Source: CAVQHY01 sp963712465 (GTDB taxonomy: Bacteria; Actinomycetota; Thermoleophilia; Gaiellales; Gaiellaceae). From it: a stretch of DNA of 64,000 nt. The stretch lies in the NCBI GenBank assembly GCA_963712465.1, contig CAVQHY010000008.1, positions 626,917-690,916 on the forward strand, in the 5' to 3' direction. The notes beneath the pieces are model-generated. The model was not told the DNA's origin. It ran no database searches and worked only from the letters and a program-made list of their open reading frames with translations. Made by a program: the position numbers and the translations under genes. Shown here in pieces: positions 24,823 to 33,948 of the stretch (positions within the stretch are counted from its first letter, which is position 1; each line of letters starts with the position of its first letter).

Positions 24823-25785
24823 CTAGATCCAGCGTCGGCGGCGGAAGAAGAGAAGGAGCCCGGCGACCACGGCGACGTCCAGCACGATGCCGAAGGCGAT
24901 GAACTCCGGCAGGCCCGCGACGTGCCGGACCATCCACTCGAAGTTCTGGCCGAAGAAGCCCGTCAGGAACGTCAGCGGAATCAGGATCGTGGCGATGATG
25001 GTGAGCTTCTTCATCACGTCGTTCAGCCGGTTGGAGACGGTCGAGAGGTAGACGTCCATCGCGCCGCTCATCAGGTCGCGATAGCTGTCGATCGTGTCGG
25101 TGATGCGAATCATGTGGTCGTAGATGTTGCGGAAGTAGCGCTCCGCCTCGGGCGTCACTCCGGGGATGTGGTCGAGTCCGCCGGCAAGCGCCGCGAGGAG
25201 GTCCCGCTGCGGAGCCACCGTCCTCCGCATGCGGGCGAGACGCCTCTTGATCCCGAACATCTCCTGGAGCTGGGCGTCCGTCGGCCCGGCGAAGATCGCG
25301 CTCTCCAGAGTGTCGATGCTCTCGTCGATCCGGTCGAGAATCGGGAAGAAGCTGTCGACCAGCCCGTCGAGCACCTGGTAGAGGTGCTCGACGCTGTCGA
25401 GCGGATCGAAGGCGCCACGCTGCACGTGCCGCTCCCGAACGCGTTCGAAGGCGGGACAGTGGTCACGGCGCACGGTGACAAGGAACCGCTCCGAGTAGAA
25501 GCAGTGCACCTCGACGAGGTCGTCCTCGTCCTCGACCGCCCCGTAGAAGACGATGAAGACGAAGTCGTCGTACTGGTCGATCTTCGGGCGCTGGCCGAAA
25601 TGCTCCGAGTCCTCGACCGCCAGGGGATGGAAACCGAACACGTCGCGCAGCAGCACCATGTCGGCGTCCTCCGGGCCGTGCAGGTCGAGCCAGAAGAACG
25701 CCCTTGCCTCGAGCAGCTGCTCGATCTCGGCTGCGCTGGTCTCGGCCGCAGCGCGTCCCTCGGACTCGACGAGATAGGCGGTCAA
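24823..25785 (-). CDS. corA: CorA-family divalent cation transporter with a GQN signature
   Basis: The 320-residue protein has the CorA layout: an acidic cytoplasmic domain, a long helix (about 170-280) and two C-terminal membrane segments (KLTIIATILIPLTFLTGFFG and FIAFGIVLDVAVVAGLLLFF). The pore-mouth signature is FFGQNFEW instead of the usual YGMNF, so Met is replaced by Gln. Magnesium or cobalt transport is likely, but the change could alter selectivity. I start it at TTG 25785, because CATAAT lies exactly 7 nt upstream and the protein then has the usual length; a longer open frame reaches 25899. It is divergent from the hydratase gene with 10 bp between starts. Confidence 0.88.
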   Translation of the reverse strand: MTAYLVESEGRAAAETSAAEIEQLLEARAFFWLDLHGPEDADMVLLRDVFGFHPLAVEDSEHFGQRPKIDQYDDFVFIVFYGAVEDEDDLVEVHCFYSERFLVTVRRDHCPAFERVRERHVQRGAFDPLDSVEHLYQVLDGLVDSFFPILDRIDESIDTLESAIFAGPTDAQLQEMFGIKRRLARMRRTVAPQRDLLAALAGGLDHIPGVTPEAERYFRNIYDHMIRITDTIDSYRDLMSGAMDVYLSTVSNRLNDVMKKLTIIATILIPLTFLTGFFGQNFEWMVRHVAGLPEFIAFGIVLDVAVVAGLLLFFRRRRWI

Positions 25786-25795
25786 CAGAGCGATT

Positions 25796-27436
<1,641 letters not shown>

Positions 27437-27477
27437 GTGGCCGAACGTTGGCTCCGACGACTATGTGACAGTCGCGC

Positions 27478-27498
27478 ACAAGGGGTCAGACCCCTTGT
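27478..27498. repeat. Palindromic repeat, family 2 (ACAAGGGGTC-A-GACCCCTTGT)
   Basis: Perfect 10-bp arms flank one central base, between the hydratase and egtD genes. A longer copy lies at 33914-33944. It could act as a small hairpin in the shared transcript. Confidence 0.75.
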
Positions 27499-27525
27499 AA
27501 CGAACGAGCACAAGCGGCGGGCCCG

Positions 27526-28572
27526 ATGAGCTTTCGGATCGAGCGGGTGCTCGCGCCGACGGATCTCGGCGAGGCGCTGCGTCGCGAGGCGCGCGAGGGG
27601 CTCACGGCGACTCCGAAGCGCATGCGGTCACGCTGGATCTGGGACGCGCGCGGCTCGGAGCTCTACGAGCGAATCATGGAGCTCCCCGCCTATTACCTCC
27701 CTCGGGTCGAGCACGAGATTCTCGAGGCGTCCGCCACGGACATCGCCGCCCGCACGAGCCCCGACACGCTCGTGGAGCTCGGTTCGGGCTCGTCGGTCAA
27801 GACGACGATCCTCCTCGACGCACTGCCCCACCTTCGCCGCTTCGTCGCCGTCGACGTGAGCGAGTCCGCCCTCGCCGAGGCGGCCCCGCGCCTCGCCGAG
27901 CGCTACCCGAAGCTCGAGGTCGTCGGCCTCGTCGACGACTTCGAGCGACGCCTGCCGCCCCCTCATGGCCGAACGCTCGTCGCATGTCTCGGATCGACGA
28001 TCGGCGCGATCGACCCGAGCGACCGCGCGGAGCTCCTCGCCAAGGCGGCCGGGGCGATCGGCGCCGACGGCGCGCTCCTGCTCGGTCTCGACCTCGTCAA
28101 GCAGGTCGAGCGGATCGTCGCGGCGTATGCCGACGATGAGGGCCTCTCGGCGGCGCTGATCGCGAACCTGCTCCCGATCCTGAACCGTGAGCTCGGTGCC
28201 GATTTCAGGCCCGAGCGCTTCGAGTCCCAGGCGACCTGGAACCCGCAGCTCGAGCGCATGGAGATGGCCGTGCGCTCGCTCGTCGACCAGACCGTCACGC
28301 TCCCGGCGATCGACCTGCGCGTCGACTTCACCGCGGGTGAGGTCCTGCGCACGGAGATCTCGACGAAGTTCCGTCGGGCCGGCGCCGTGCGCGAGCTCGC
28401 CGCCGCCGGGCTCTCGGTGGTGGCGTGGTGGACCGACGCCGCCGGCGACTTCGCCGTGTGTCTCGCGAGGCCGCGCTACCCGGCGACCGCCCCGCCGACC
28501 GTGGGCGTCTCGGGCGTCTCGTCGTCGGCCGACTGCGGTGTCCGGGTGAGCACGCCGTCGACCAGCTCGTAG
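27526..28572 (+). CDS. egtD: L-histidine N-alpha-methyltransferase (ergothioneine biosynthesis)
   Basis: The 348-residue protein has the EgtD/methyltransferase-33 pattern: KRMRSRWIWDARGSELYERI, LPAYYLPRVEHEIL, the SAM loop LVELGSGSSVKTTILLDAL, and LGSTIGAIDPSD. It should trimethylate histidine to hercynine in the cytoplasm. The conserved family ends near DFAVCLARP; about 30 extra residues follow and overlap the convergent cupin gene by 97 bp, which may mean a lost stop. EgtB, EgtC and EgtE are not in the window. Placement next to a urocanase-like hydratase and a thiol-dioxygenase-like cupin points to histidine or thiol-histidine metabolism. Confidence 0.9.
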   Translation: MSFRIERVLAPTDLGEALRREAREGLTATPKRMRSRWIWDARGSELYERIMELPAYYLPRVEHEILEASATDIAARTSPDTLVELGSGSSVKTTILLDALPHLRRFVAVDVSESALAEAAPRLAERYPKLEVVGLVDDFERRLPPPHGRTLVACLGSTIGAIDPSDRAELLAKAAGAIGADGALLLGLDLVKQVERIVAAYADDEGLSAALIANLLPILNRELGADFRPERFESQATWNPQLERMEMAVRSLVDQTVTLPAIDLRVDFTAGEVLRTEISTKFRRAGAVRELAAAGLSVVAWWTDAAGDFAVCLARPRYPATAPPTVGVSGVSSSADCGVRVSTPSTSS

Positions 28573-28988
28573 ACGCCGAGCCGTCTGATCGGCGGCGAGT
28601 ACAGGTGGATCGTGATCGCGTTCGGGTCGTGGTGCATGCGGTGGATGTGACCGCCCTCGAAGGCGAACGTGTCACCGGGCCCGTACTCACGCACGACCGG
28701 GGGGCCACCGATGACGAGCGGCTCCTCGGTGATGCGACCCTCGAGAACGTGGACGCCGCCGCACGAGCCGTCGTGGTCGTGGAACCCCGTATCGCGCGGC
28801 TCCGACCAGCTGACGAGCCACGCCTCGGAATGCTCGTTCCGCCACAGGAGCTCGTACAGCCGCTGGCGCTCCCCCTCCCTCAGGTGCTCCTCGGGGCGGA
28901 CGGCCTCGGCGGCACGTCGCGCCAGAGCGGCGCACTCGTCCCTGTCGAGGTCGTGATCGGACGCCCCGAGCGTCGCGATTTCGCTCAT
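28476..28988 (-). CDS. Cysteine dioxygenase-like cupin (thiol dioxygenase family)
   Basis: The 170-residue cupin contains TGFHDHDGSCGGVHVLEG and, in the second cupin motif, GHIHRMHHDPN, giving the three His iron ligands of cysteine dioxygenase type I relatives. WSEPRDTGFHDHD is typical of bacterial members. The enzyme should add dioxygen to a small thiol; cysteine, mercaptopropionate or another thiol is possible. Its ATG overlaps the stop of the hydroxyacyl-CoA dehydrogenase gene upstream (ATGA), so both are one operon. It converges on egtD with overlapping 3' ends. Confidence 0.85.
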   Translation of the reverse strand: MSEIATLGASDHDLDRDECAALARRAAEAVRPEEHLREGERQRLYELLWRNEHSEAWLVSWSEPRDTGFHDHDGSCGGVHVLEGRITEEPLVIGGPPVVREYGPGDTFAFEGGHIHRMHHDPNAITIHLYSPPIRRLGVYELVDGVLTRTPQSADDETPETPTVGGAVAG

Positions 28989-29884
28989 CCGGTCTCCTCT
29001 CCGTCTCGTAGGGCCGCGATCCCGCGCAGGACGCGGTCGCGGCGGTCGCGAAGCTCCGCGGTCGCTGCCGAGTCGTAATCGCCGCGCAGCCCACGGCCGT
29101 TCTTCGTGCCGAGGGCTCCGGAGGCGATTGCCCGAGCAATCGACGGCGACGGCTCGGCGCCGCGATCGAGCTCGGGCCAGAGGTTGTCGGCGACGGCCGC
29201 GTGAACGTCGAGCCCGGCGAGATCCATTGCCTCGAACGGGCCGATCGCCGCCCAGCGGGCGCCCAGCCCGTGGGTGACCGCCCGATCGACGTCAGCGAAC
29301 GAGCAGACGCGGTCGTCGACCAGCGCGTAGGCCTCCCGCAGGAGCGCGTACTGGAGCCGGTTGGCAACGAAGCCCGGCACGTCGCGCCCGACGAGGACGG
29401 GGGCCTTCCCGAGCGCCTCCATCCAGCCGACGAGCGTCGCAGTCACGGATGCCGACGTCAGTTCCCCGCCGACGACCTCGACGAGCTCCACCAGCTCCGG
29501 CGGGTTGAACCAGTGGAGACCGGCGAAGCGCTGCGGTCGGCGAAGCTCGACGCCGAGCATGCGAAGCGGCAGCGAGGAGGTATTGGTCGTGAGGATCGCG
29601 TCCGCCGCCGCGAGCTCCTCGGCCCGCGCGAGCAGGTCGCGCTTCGGCTGGACCTCCTCGACGATCGTCTCGACGACGAGGTCGGCGCCGGCGAGCGCGT
29701 CGTCGGCCGAGGTGGTCGTGCGGACGCGCGCGCCCGCCTCGCCGAGCCGCTCCCGCGCGGCCACGAGGCTCTCCTCCCGCCGTGCGCAAAGGCGAACCGC
29801 GGAGCCTGCGTCGGCAAAGACTCGCGCGATCCCGGCGCCCATGGTCCCGGCGCCGACGACCGCCACCTCCCGGGGAAGCTCCAC
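28985..29884 (-). CDS. 3-hydroxyacyl-CoA dehydrogenase family protein
   Basis: The 299-residue protein has the NAD-binding start EVAVVGAGTMGAGIARVFADAG, the motif VETIVEEVQPKRDLL, LTTNTSSLPLRML, and the substrate-side sequence RFAGLHWFNPPELVELVEVV with the catalytic His. The C-terminal helical domain contains PGFVANRLQYALLREAYALV. This length matches single-domain L-3-hydroxybutyryl-CoA dehydrogenase and related 3-hydroxyacid dehydrogenases. It starts at GTG 29884 and is coupled to the cupin gene. The substrate is not determined; the pairing with a thiol dioxygenase is unusual. Confidence 0.88.
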   Translation of the reverse strand: MELPREVAVVGAGTMGAGIARVFADAGSAVRLCARREESLVAARERLGEAGARVRTTTSADDALAGADLVVETIVEEVQPKRDLLARAEELAAADAILTTNTSSLPLRMLGVELRRPQRFAGLHWFNPPELVELVEVVGGELTSASVTATLVGWMEALGKAPVLVGRDVPGFVANRLQYALLREAYALVDDRVCSFADVDRAVTHGLGARWAAIGPFEAMDLAGLDVHAAVADNLWPELDRGAEPSPSIARAIASGALGTKNGRGLRGDYDSAATAELRDRRDRVLRGIAALRDGEETG

Positions 29885-29917
29885 GCACGGAGAGTAATCG
29901 CCGGGCTGGATGCGACC

Positions 29918-30685
29918 CTAGCCTCGGGCGAGGAATGCGGCCAGCCCGGCGGCGATCCCTCTCGCCGCTCTCTGCCGAAACGACGCGGTCTCGAGCAGGG
30001 CGGCGTCGGTCGCGTTTCGCATGTTCCCGGTCTCGATGAAGACCTTGGGGACGTCGGAGAGGTTGAGGCCGCCCAGGTCGGAGCGCGCGTTCAGGCCCTC
30101 CCGGCCCGTGTACGTCGAGTACGGCATCCCGGTCGCGCGGCCATACGCCGCGCGCACGGCGAGGGCCAGCCGATAGGACTCCTCCGCGATGTCGTCGGTG
30201 AGCCCGGCGAGCGAAGGCGGGTAGATGACGTGGAAGCCGCGGCCGGACGGCGTCGAGCCGTCGGCATGGATCGAGATCGCCGCGTCGGCCCGCGCCCGGT
30301 TGCCGATCGCCGCGCGCGTGGTGATGCACGGTCCCCAGCCGTCGTTCGACTTCCTGGTCAGGACGACGTGCGCGCCGGCGCGCTCGAGGATCCGTCTGAG
30401 CCGGAGCGAGACGTCCCAGTTGAACGTCGCCTCCATGTACCCGGACCGCGTCGCCGTGCCGCCGGAGTCGCAGGGCTTCCAGAGCGTGCCCGCGTCGACG
30501 AGCTTGGAGATCTTCTCCGGGTAGGCCCAGTCCTTGCCGTTGTGCCCTGGATCGACCGCGATCGTCTTCCCCCGGAGAGCGTCGAGGTCGCCTGCCTGAG
30601 CGGTGGGAGCGGCGATGAGCAGACCGACGACGAGGAGCGCGAGCCGGGCGAGCACGGGGAAGAGGATGCCTGCACAATCGGCCAC
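29918..30685 (-). CDS. Secreted N-acetylmuramoyl-L-alanine amidase (amidase_3)
   Basis: The 255-residue protein has a signal peptide (LARLALLVVGLLIAAPTAQA) and a zinc amidase domain: IAVDPGHNGKDW with the first His, EATFNWDVSLRL with the Glu, SIHADGS with a second His, and FIETGNMRNATDA with the catalytic Glu. It should cut the amide bond between N-acetylmuramic acid and L-alanine in peptidoglycan outside the membrane. The GTG start at 30685 is preceded by GAGGA 6 nt upstream. It is divergent from, and directly abuts, the enolase-family gene (the start codons share the palindrome CACGTG). Confidence 0.9.
   Translation of the reverse strand: MADCAGILFPVLARLALLVVGLLIAAPTAQAGDLDALRGKTIAVDPGHNGKDWAYPEKISKLVDAGTLWKPCDSGGTATRSGYMEATFNWDVSLRLRRILERAGAHVVLTRKSNDGWGPCITTRAAIGNRARADAAISIHADGSTPSGRGFHVIYPPSLAGLTDDIAEESYRLALAVRAAYGRATGMPYSTYTGREGLNARSDLGGLNLSDVPKVFIETGNMRNATDAALLETASFRQRAARGIAAGLAAFLARG
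30673..30678 (+). promoter_or_regulatory. -10 box (CACAAT) of a likely leaderless enolase-family gene
   Basis: CACAAT ends exactly 7 nt before GTG 30686, and the space between contains no ribosome site. It lies within the 5' coding part of the divergent amidase gene. Confidence 0.4.
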
Positions 30686-31855
30686 GTGCCGTCCTCAGTC
30701 GCACGCGTGGAAGCCTGGCCCGTGAACGTCCCCCTCGACGCGCCGTACGCGTTCGCGCCCGGCGTCTACTGGGGAATGAGCCGGACGATCCTCCGCGTGA
30801 CGACGAGCGACGGCGTCGTCGGTCTGGGCGAGACCCCATCGCCGCACGACGCCGCCCTGCTTCTGGGGGAGCTCGGCGACCGCCTCGCCGGCCGCAGCGT
30901 GGCCGAGCTCCGCGTCGAGCTCGGTCACTCGGCCGTGCCTGTGCGAACGGCGCAGCGAGGCGACCAGCTCGACTCTCGTCGGGCGCTCGCGGGAGTCGAG
31001 CTGGCCCTGTGGGACGTTGGGGCGCGTGAGGCCGGAGTGCCTCTGTATGACCTCCTCGGAGGCGCGCGCCGAACGGAGATCCCGGTCAGCGAGTACTTCG
31101 CCTTTCGGCTTCCGGGCCCGTCGGCCCCCGGCGAGACCACTGCCGAGGACGTGGCGGAGTTCTGCGCGCGGATGGTCGCCGAGCACGACTCGCCCGTGTT
31201 CGAGGGCAAGGTCGCGACGCGCCCGGTCGACGAGGAGGTCGAGCTGCTCGCACTCGTCCGCGAGGCGATCGGTCCCCAGCGGGAGCTTCGCCTGGACGCG
31301 AACATGGGCTGGCGTCTCGACACGGCGCGGACCGCTCTGGAGCGGATGGCCGAGTCGAACGTCGCGAACGTCGAGGAGCCGGTCGCGACCTACGAGGACA
31401 TGGCCGCGCTCCGGCAGACGTGCCCGATCCCCTTCTCGACGCATGACATCGACATCGAGGGCGCCGTCGATCTCGGCGTGCCCGACACGTTCGTGCTCGA
31501 CACGGCCGCGTGCGGCGGGATCGCCGGCACGCTGCGCTTCGTCCGTGCGTGTAAGCAGGCCGGCAAGGGGTTCTGGTTCTACAGCGGCCACCTGGGCCCG
31601 GCGACCGCGGCGCATCTCCACCTCGCCGCCGCGCTGCCCTGGCTCGATCGGCCGAGCCAGTCTCTGCTCAGGTGGACGTCCGAGGACGTGATCGTCGGCG
31701 GGCCGTTCTCGCCGGAACGAGGCCTGGTCTCGGTGCCGACCGGGCCGGGGCTCGGCGTCGAGCTCGACGAAGCCGGGCTCGCCCGCGGCGTCGAGCGGTT
31801 CGCGAGCGAGGGCGAGTACGACCTCTACTCCGGTCCCTCGCTGCCGCGATACTAG
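30686..31855 (+). CDS. Mandelate racemase/muconate lactonizing enzyme family protein (enolase superfamily)
   Basis: The 389-residue protein has the enolase-superfamily N-terminal capping domain and a barrel with a Lys in FEGKVAT, metal ligands in LRLDANMGW and NVEEPVATYED, and STHDIDIEGAVDLGVPD. The late motif YSGHLGPATAAHLHLAAALP resembles glucarate dehydratase relatives, so dehydration of an acid sugar is likely. The GTG start at 30686 sits 7 nt after a CACAAT -10 box. The homocysteine methyltransferase gene follows after 4 bp. The specific acid sugar is not known. Confidence 0.87.
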   Translation: MPSSVARVEAWPVNVPLDAPYAFAPGVYWGMSRTILRVTTSDGVVGLGETPSPHDAALLLGELGDRLAGRSVAELRVELGHSAVPVRTAQRGDQLDSRRALAGVELALWDVGAREAGVPLYDLLGGARRTEIPVSEYFAFRLPGPSAPGETTAEDVAEFCARMVAEHDSPVFEGKVATRPVDEEVELLALVREAIGPQRELRLDANMGWRLDTARTALERMAESNVANVEEPVATYEDMAALRQTCPIPFSTHDIDIEGAVDLGVPDTFVLDTAACGGIAGTLRFVRACKQAGKGFWFYSGHLGPATAAHLHLAAALPWLDRPSQSLLRWTSEDVIVGGPFSPERGLVSVPTGPGLGVELDEAGLARGVERFASEGEYDLYSGPSLPRY

Positions 31856-31859
31856 GAGC

Positions 31860-32882
31860 GTGAAGCGGGATCTCCACGACCGGCTCGTTGAGGGCGTCGT
31901 CCTCGGCGCCGAGGGCTACCTGTTCGAGCTGGAGCGCCGCGGGTATCTCAAGAGTGGCCCCTACGTGCCGGAGGTCGTGCTCGACCATCCGGACGCCGTG
32001 CGCGAGCTCCACCGAGAGTTCCTTCGTGCGGGCGCCGAGGTGATGGTCGCCTTCACCTACTACGGCCACCGCGAGAAGCTCCGCCACATCGGCCGCGAGG
32101 ACGACCTCGAGCCGCTGAACCGAGGCGCGCTCCGGATCGCGCGCGAGGTTGCCGCCGAGGGCGAGGCGCTCCTCGCCGCGAACATCTGCAACACGTGGGC
32201 CTACGACCCTGACGACCCTGATACGTCAGGCGAAATCGTCCGGGAGATGTACCGCGAGCAGGTTGCCTGGGGCCGCGAGGAGGAGGCCGACCTCGTGATC
32301 GCCGAGACGATGGACTACCTCGGCGAGGCGCTGATCGCGGTCGAGGTCGTCCGGGAGGCCGGCTTGCCCGTCGTGCTCACGTTCGCGATGACGACGGACA
32401 CGACGATCGACGGGTTCGACATCGTCGAGGCCTGCCGGCGCGTCGAGGCTGCGGGCGCCGACGTCGTCGGGCTCAATTGCTCACGCGGGCCCGCCACGAT
32501 GCTGCCGGTGCTCGAGCGCATCGTCGAGGCCGTGTCCGTGCCCGTCGCGGCCCAGCCGGTGCCGTACCGGACGACCCCCGAGCAGCCGACCTTCCAGTCG
32601 CTGCGCGACGCGGACGGCGGCCGCGCGTTCCCGCTCGCACTGGATCCGTTCGTGTGCACACGGTTCGAGCTGGCCGACTTCGCGCTCGGCGCACGCGACC
32701 TCGGCGTGCGGTACATCGGCATCTGCTGCGGCGGCGCGCCCCACCACGTCCGGGCGATGGCCGAGGCGCTCGGCCGCGAGGTGCCGGCGAGCCGCTACTC
32801 GCCGGATCTTTCGCTTCATCCGGTACTCGGGGACGAGACCGGCACCGTGGCGGCGCGCTACGCCGACTGGGTGGACCGCTAG
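31860..32882 (+). CDS. Homocysteine S-methyltransferase family protein (BHMT-like)
   Basis: The 340-residue barrel protein contains EGYLFELERRGYLKSGPYVP, AEVMVAFTYYGHREKLR, and the zinc-binding cysteines in GLNCSRGPATM and GICCGGAPHHVRAMAEAL. This is the betaine/S-methylmethionine-homocysteine methyltransferase pattern. It should move a methyl group to homocysteine to form methionine; the donor is uncertain. It starts with GTG, with TAGGAG just upstream, 4 bp after the enolase-family gene. Neighbouring enzymes do not define a methionine pathway. Confidence 0.88.
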   Translation: MKRDLHDRLVEGVVLGAEGYLFELERRGYLKSGPYVPEVVLDHPDAVRELHREFLRAGAEVMVAFTYYGHREKLRHIGREDDLEPLNRGALRIAREVAAEGEALLAANICNTWAYDPDDPDTSGEIVREMYREQVAWGREEEADLVIAETMDYLGEALIAVEVVREAGLPVVLTFAMTTDTTIDGFDIVEACRRVEAAGADVVGLNCSRGPATMLPVLERIVEAVSVPVAAQPVPYRTTPEQPTFQSLRDADGGRAFPLALDPFVCTRFELADFALGARDLGVRYIGICCGGAPHHVRAMAEALGREVPASRYSPDLSLHPVLGDETGTVAARYADWVDR

Positions 32883-33222
32883 GAGCGTATCCGAGAGACA
32901 GGTTCGCTCGAGTCGTGTCCCGGGGACAGGCCCCGGGACACGACTGGAATGGCCACGTGGAAAGGCCGGGGGCGGCCTGCTCAGGGGAATCCACCGCCTC
33001 GGCCGAGCCTCAGACGTGCCGAAGCCGCTGCCTCAGAGCGTCCCCGCGGGACGTGTTCCGGGGACAGGCGCCGTGCAAGAACCGAATCCGACCTGTCACG
33101 GTCCTGACTCCGTTGGCACTCCCCGGCCGGCCTTTCGTCTGGCACCTCTCGATCTCGGCAGTAAGCGAGATAAAGCCACCTACTCGGCTCTTCGCCTCCG
33201 CCGGGTCGCTTATTGCATGTGG
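32883..33222. other. Intergenic region with a REP-like hairpin and a degenerate copy
   Basis: No gene is seen in these 340 bp. They contain the perfect family-1 hairpin at 32911-32945 and a degenerate family-1 unit at about 33046-33076 (GACGTGTTCCGGGGACAGG...). The right part is the 3' flank of the DUF4177 gene. Confidence 0.6.
32911..32945. repeat. REP-like hairpin, family 1, perfect copy
   Basis: The 15-bp arms AGTCGTGTCCCGGGG and CCCCGGGACACGACT pair perfectly around the loop ACAGG. It shares CCCGGGGACAGGCCCCGGG with the units near 24.7 kb. It could also stop transcription after the methyltransferase gene. Confidence 0.8.
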
Positions 33223-33453
33223 CTATGGGGCGGTCGCCTCGCCGCCGCTCTCCCGTTCGAAGATCAGCTCGTAGTACTTCGCGGCCCCGAACGCGGCGAT
33301 GCCTGGGGCGAAGATCTGTACGAGTCGCCAGCCGTCGTGCGCGTGCTGGCGCACCGCGTCCTCGTAGCCCTTCCGCGCCTTGTCCTTGACCCCGAACAAC
33401 GCCGACCCGCGATACTCTCCGAGGCGGACGAACTTGTACTCGTAGGTCTTCAT
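33223..33453 (-). CDS. DUF4177 family small protein
   Basis: The 76-residue product begins with MKTYEYKFVRLGEYRG and contains HAHDGWRLVQIFAP and YYELIFERESG, the pattern of DUF4177 proteins. No biochemical role is known for the family. It lies alone among repeats, with the ATG at 33453. Confidence 0.75.
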   Translation of the reverse strand: MKTYEYKFVRLGEYRGSALFGVKDKARKGYEDAVRQHAHDGWRLVQIFAPGIAAFGAAKYYELIFERESGGEATAP

Positions 33454-33487
33454 TCCCGGAGGATCGCCACCGGGCCGAAGAGCGTCA

Positions 33488-33830
33488 TCAGAGCTCGCGC
33501 TGATTGTCGCCGCGGCGATCTACCGAGAGTAGACACGCAGGTTCGTCGGTCGCGATCGGAGGGTTCGCAGGCTGGAAAGCACGCGCACGCCGGACTCCCT
33601 CATACGAGCTCGTACCGCCGGTGATCGCGATCCGGGTGCTGTCATCGTCGGAGAAGCTGAGGACGGCGTCCGCGGCGATCGTCCCGTCCTTCAGCACGCA
33701 GGTGCCGGTGCTCTGAAGGACTGGCTTCTCGAACCTGCGCCCCTTGTGACGACGCAGGCCGCCTCCACCGTGCCGACCCTGACGCGAAAACGCAATTGTC
33801 TGACCCGTGGCACGGCCATCGCGGACTTCT
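33488..33830 (-). pseudogene. Remnant of a dirigent/allene-oxide-cyclase-barrel-like gene
   Basis: One frame carries TGTCVLKDGTIAADAVLSF and IAITGGTSSYEGVRRA, which resembles the closing half of secreted beta-barrel proteins ending with a GGTGxYxGARG motif. The preceding strand (RFRVRVGTVEAACVV) is in another frame, so at least one frameshift near 33745 is needed, and the C-terminal Gly of the motif is lost. There is no start or signal peptide. It is best read as a decayed gene. Confidence 0.35.
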
Positions 33831-33913
33831 GTTGCGCCGTGCGCGCCCGGTCAATCGCGGAAATTTCCGTCTAGCAGACGCCTGGCCGGGCCACTGGTAG
33901 GTCTCGAGCCGTT

Positions 33914-33944
33914 CGCGCACAAGGGGTCTGACCCCTTGTGCGCG
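33914..33944. repeat. Palindromic repeat, family 2, perfect 15-bp arms
   Basis: CGCGCACAAGGGGTC and its complement flank a single central T. It stands 4 bp before the 3' end of the flavoprotein gene and shares its core ACAAGGGGTC with the copy at 27478-27498. It could work as a terminator hairpin. Confidence 0.8.
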
Positions 33945-33948
33945 TCTG

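Noticed and set aside
29201..30685. Plus-strand extension of the enolase-family frame over the dehydrogenase and amidase genes
   Set aside because: The minus strand encodes two intact enzymes here; the real start is GTG 30686 after a -10 box.
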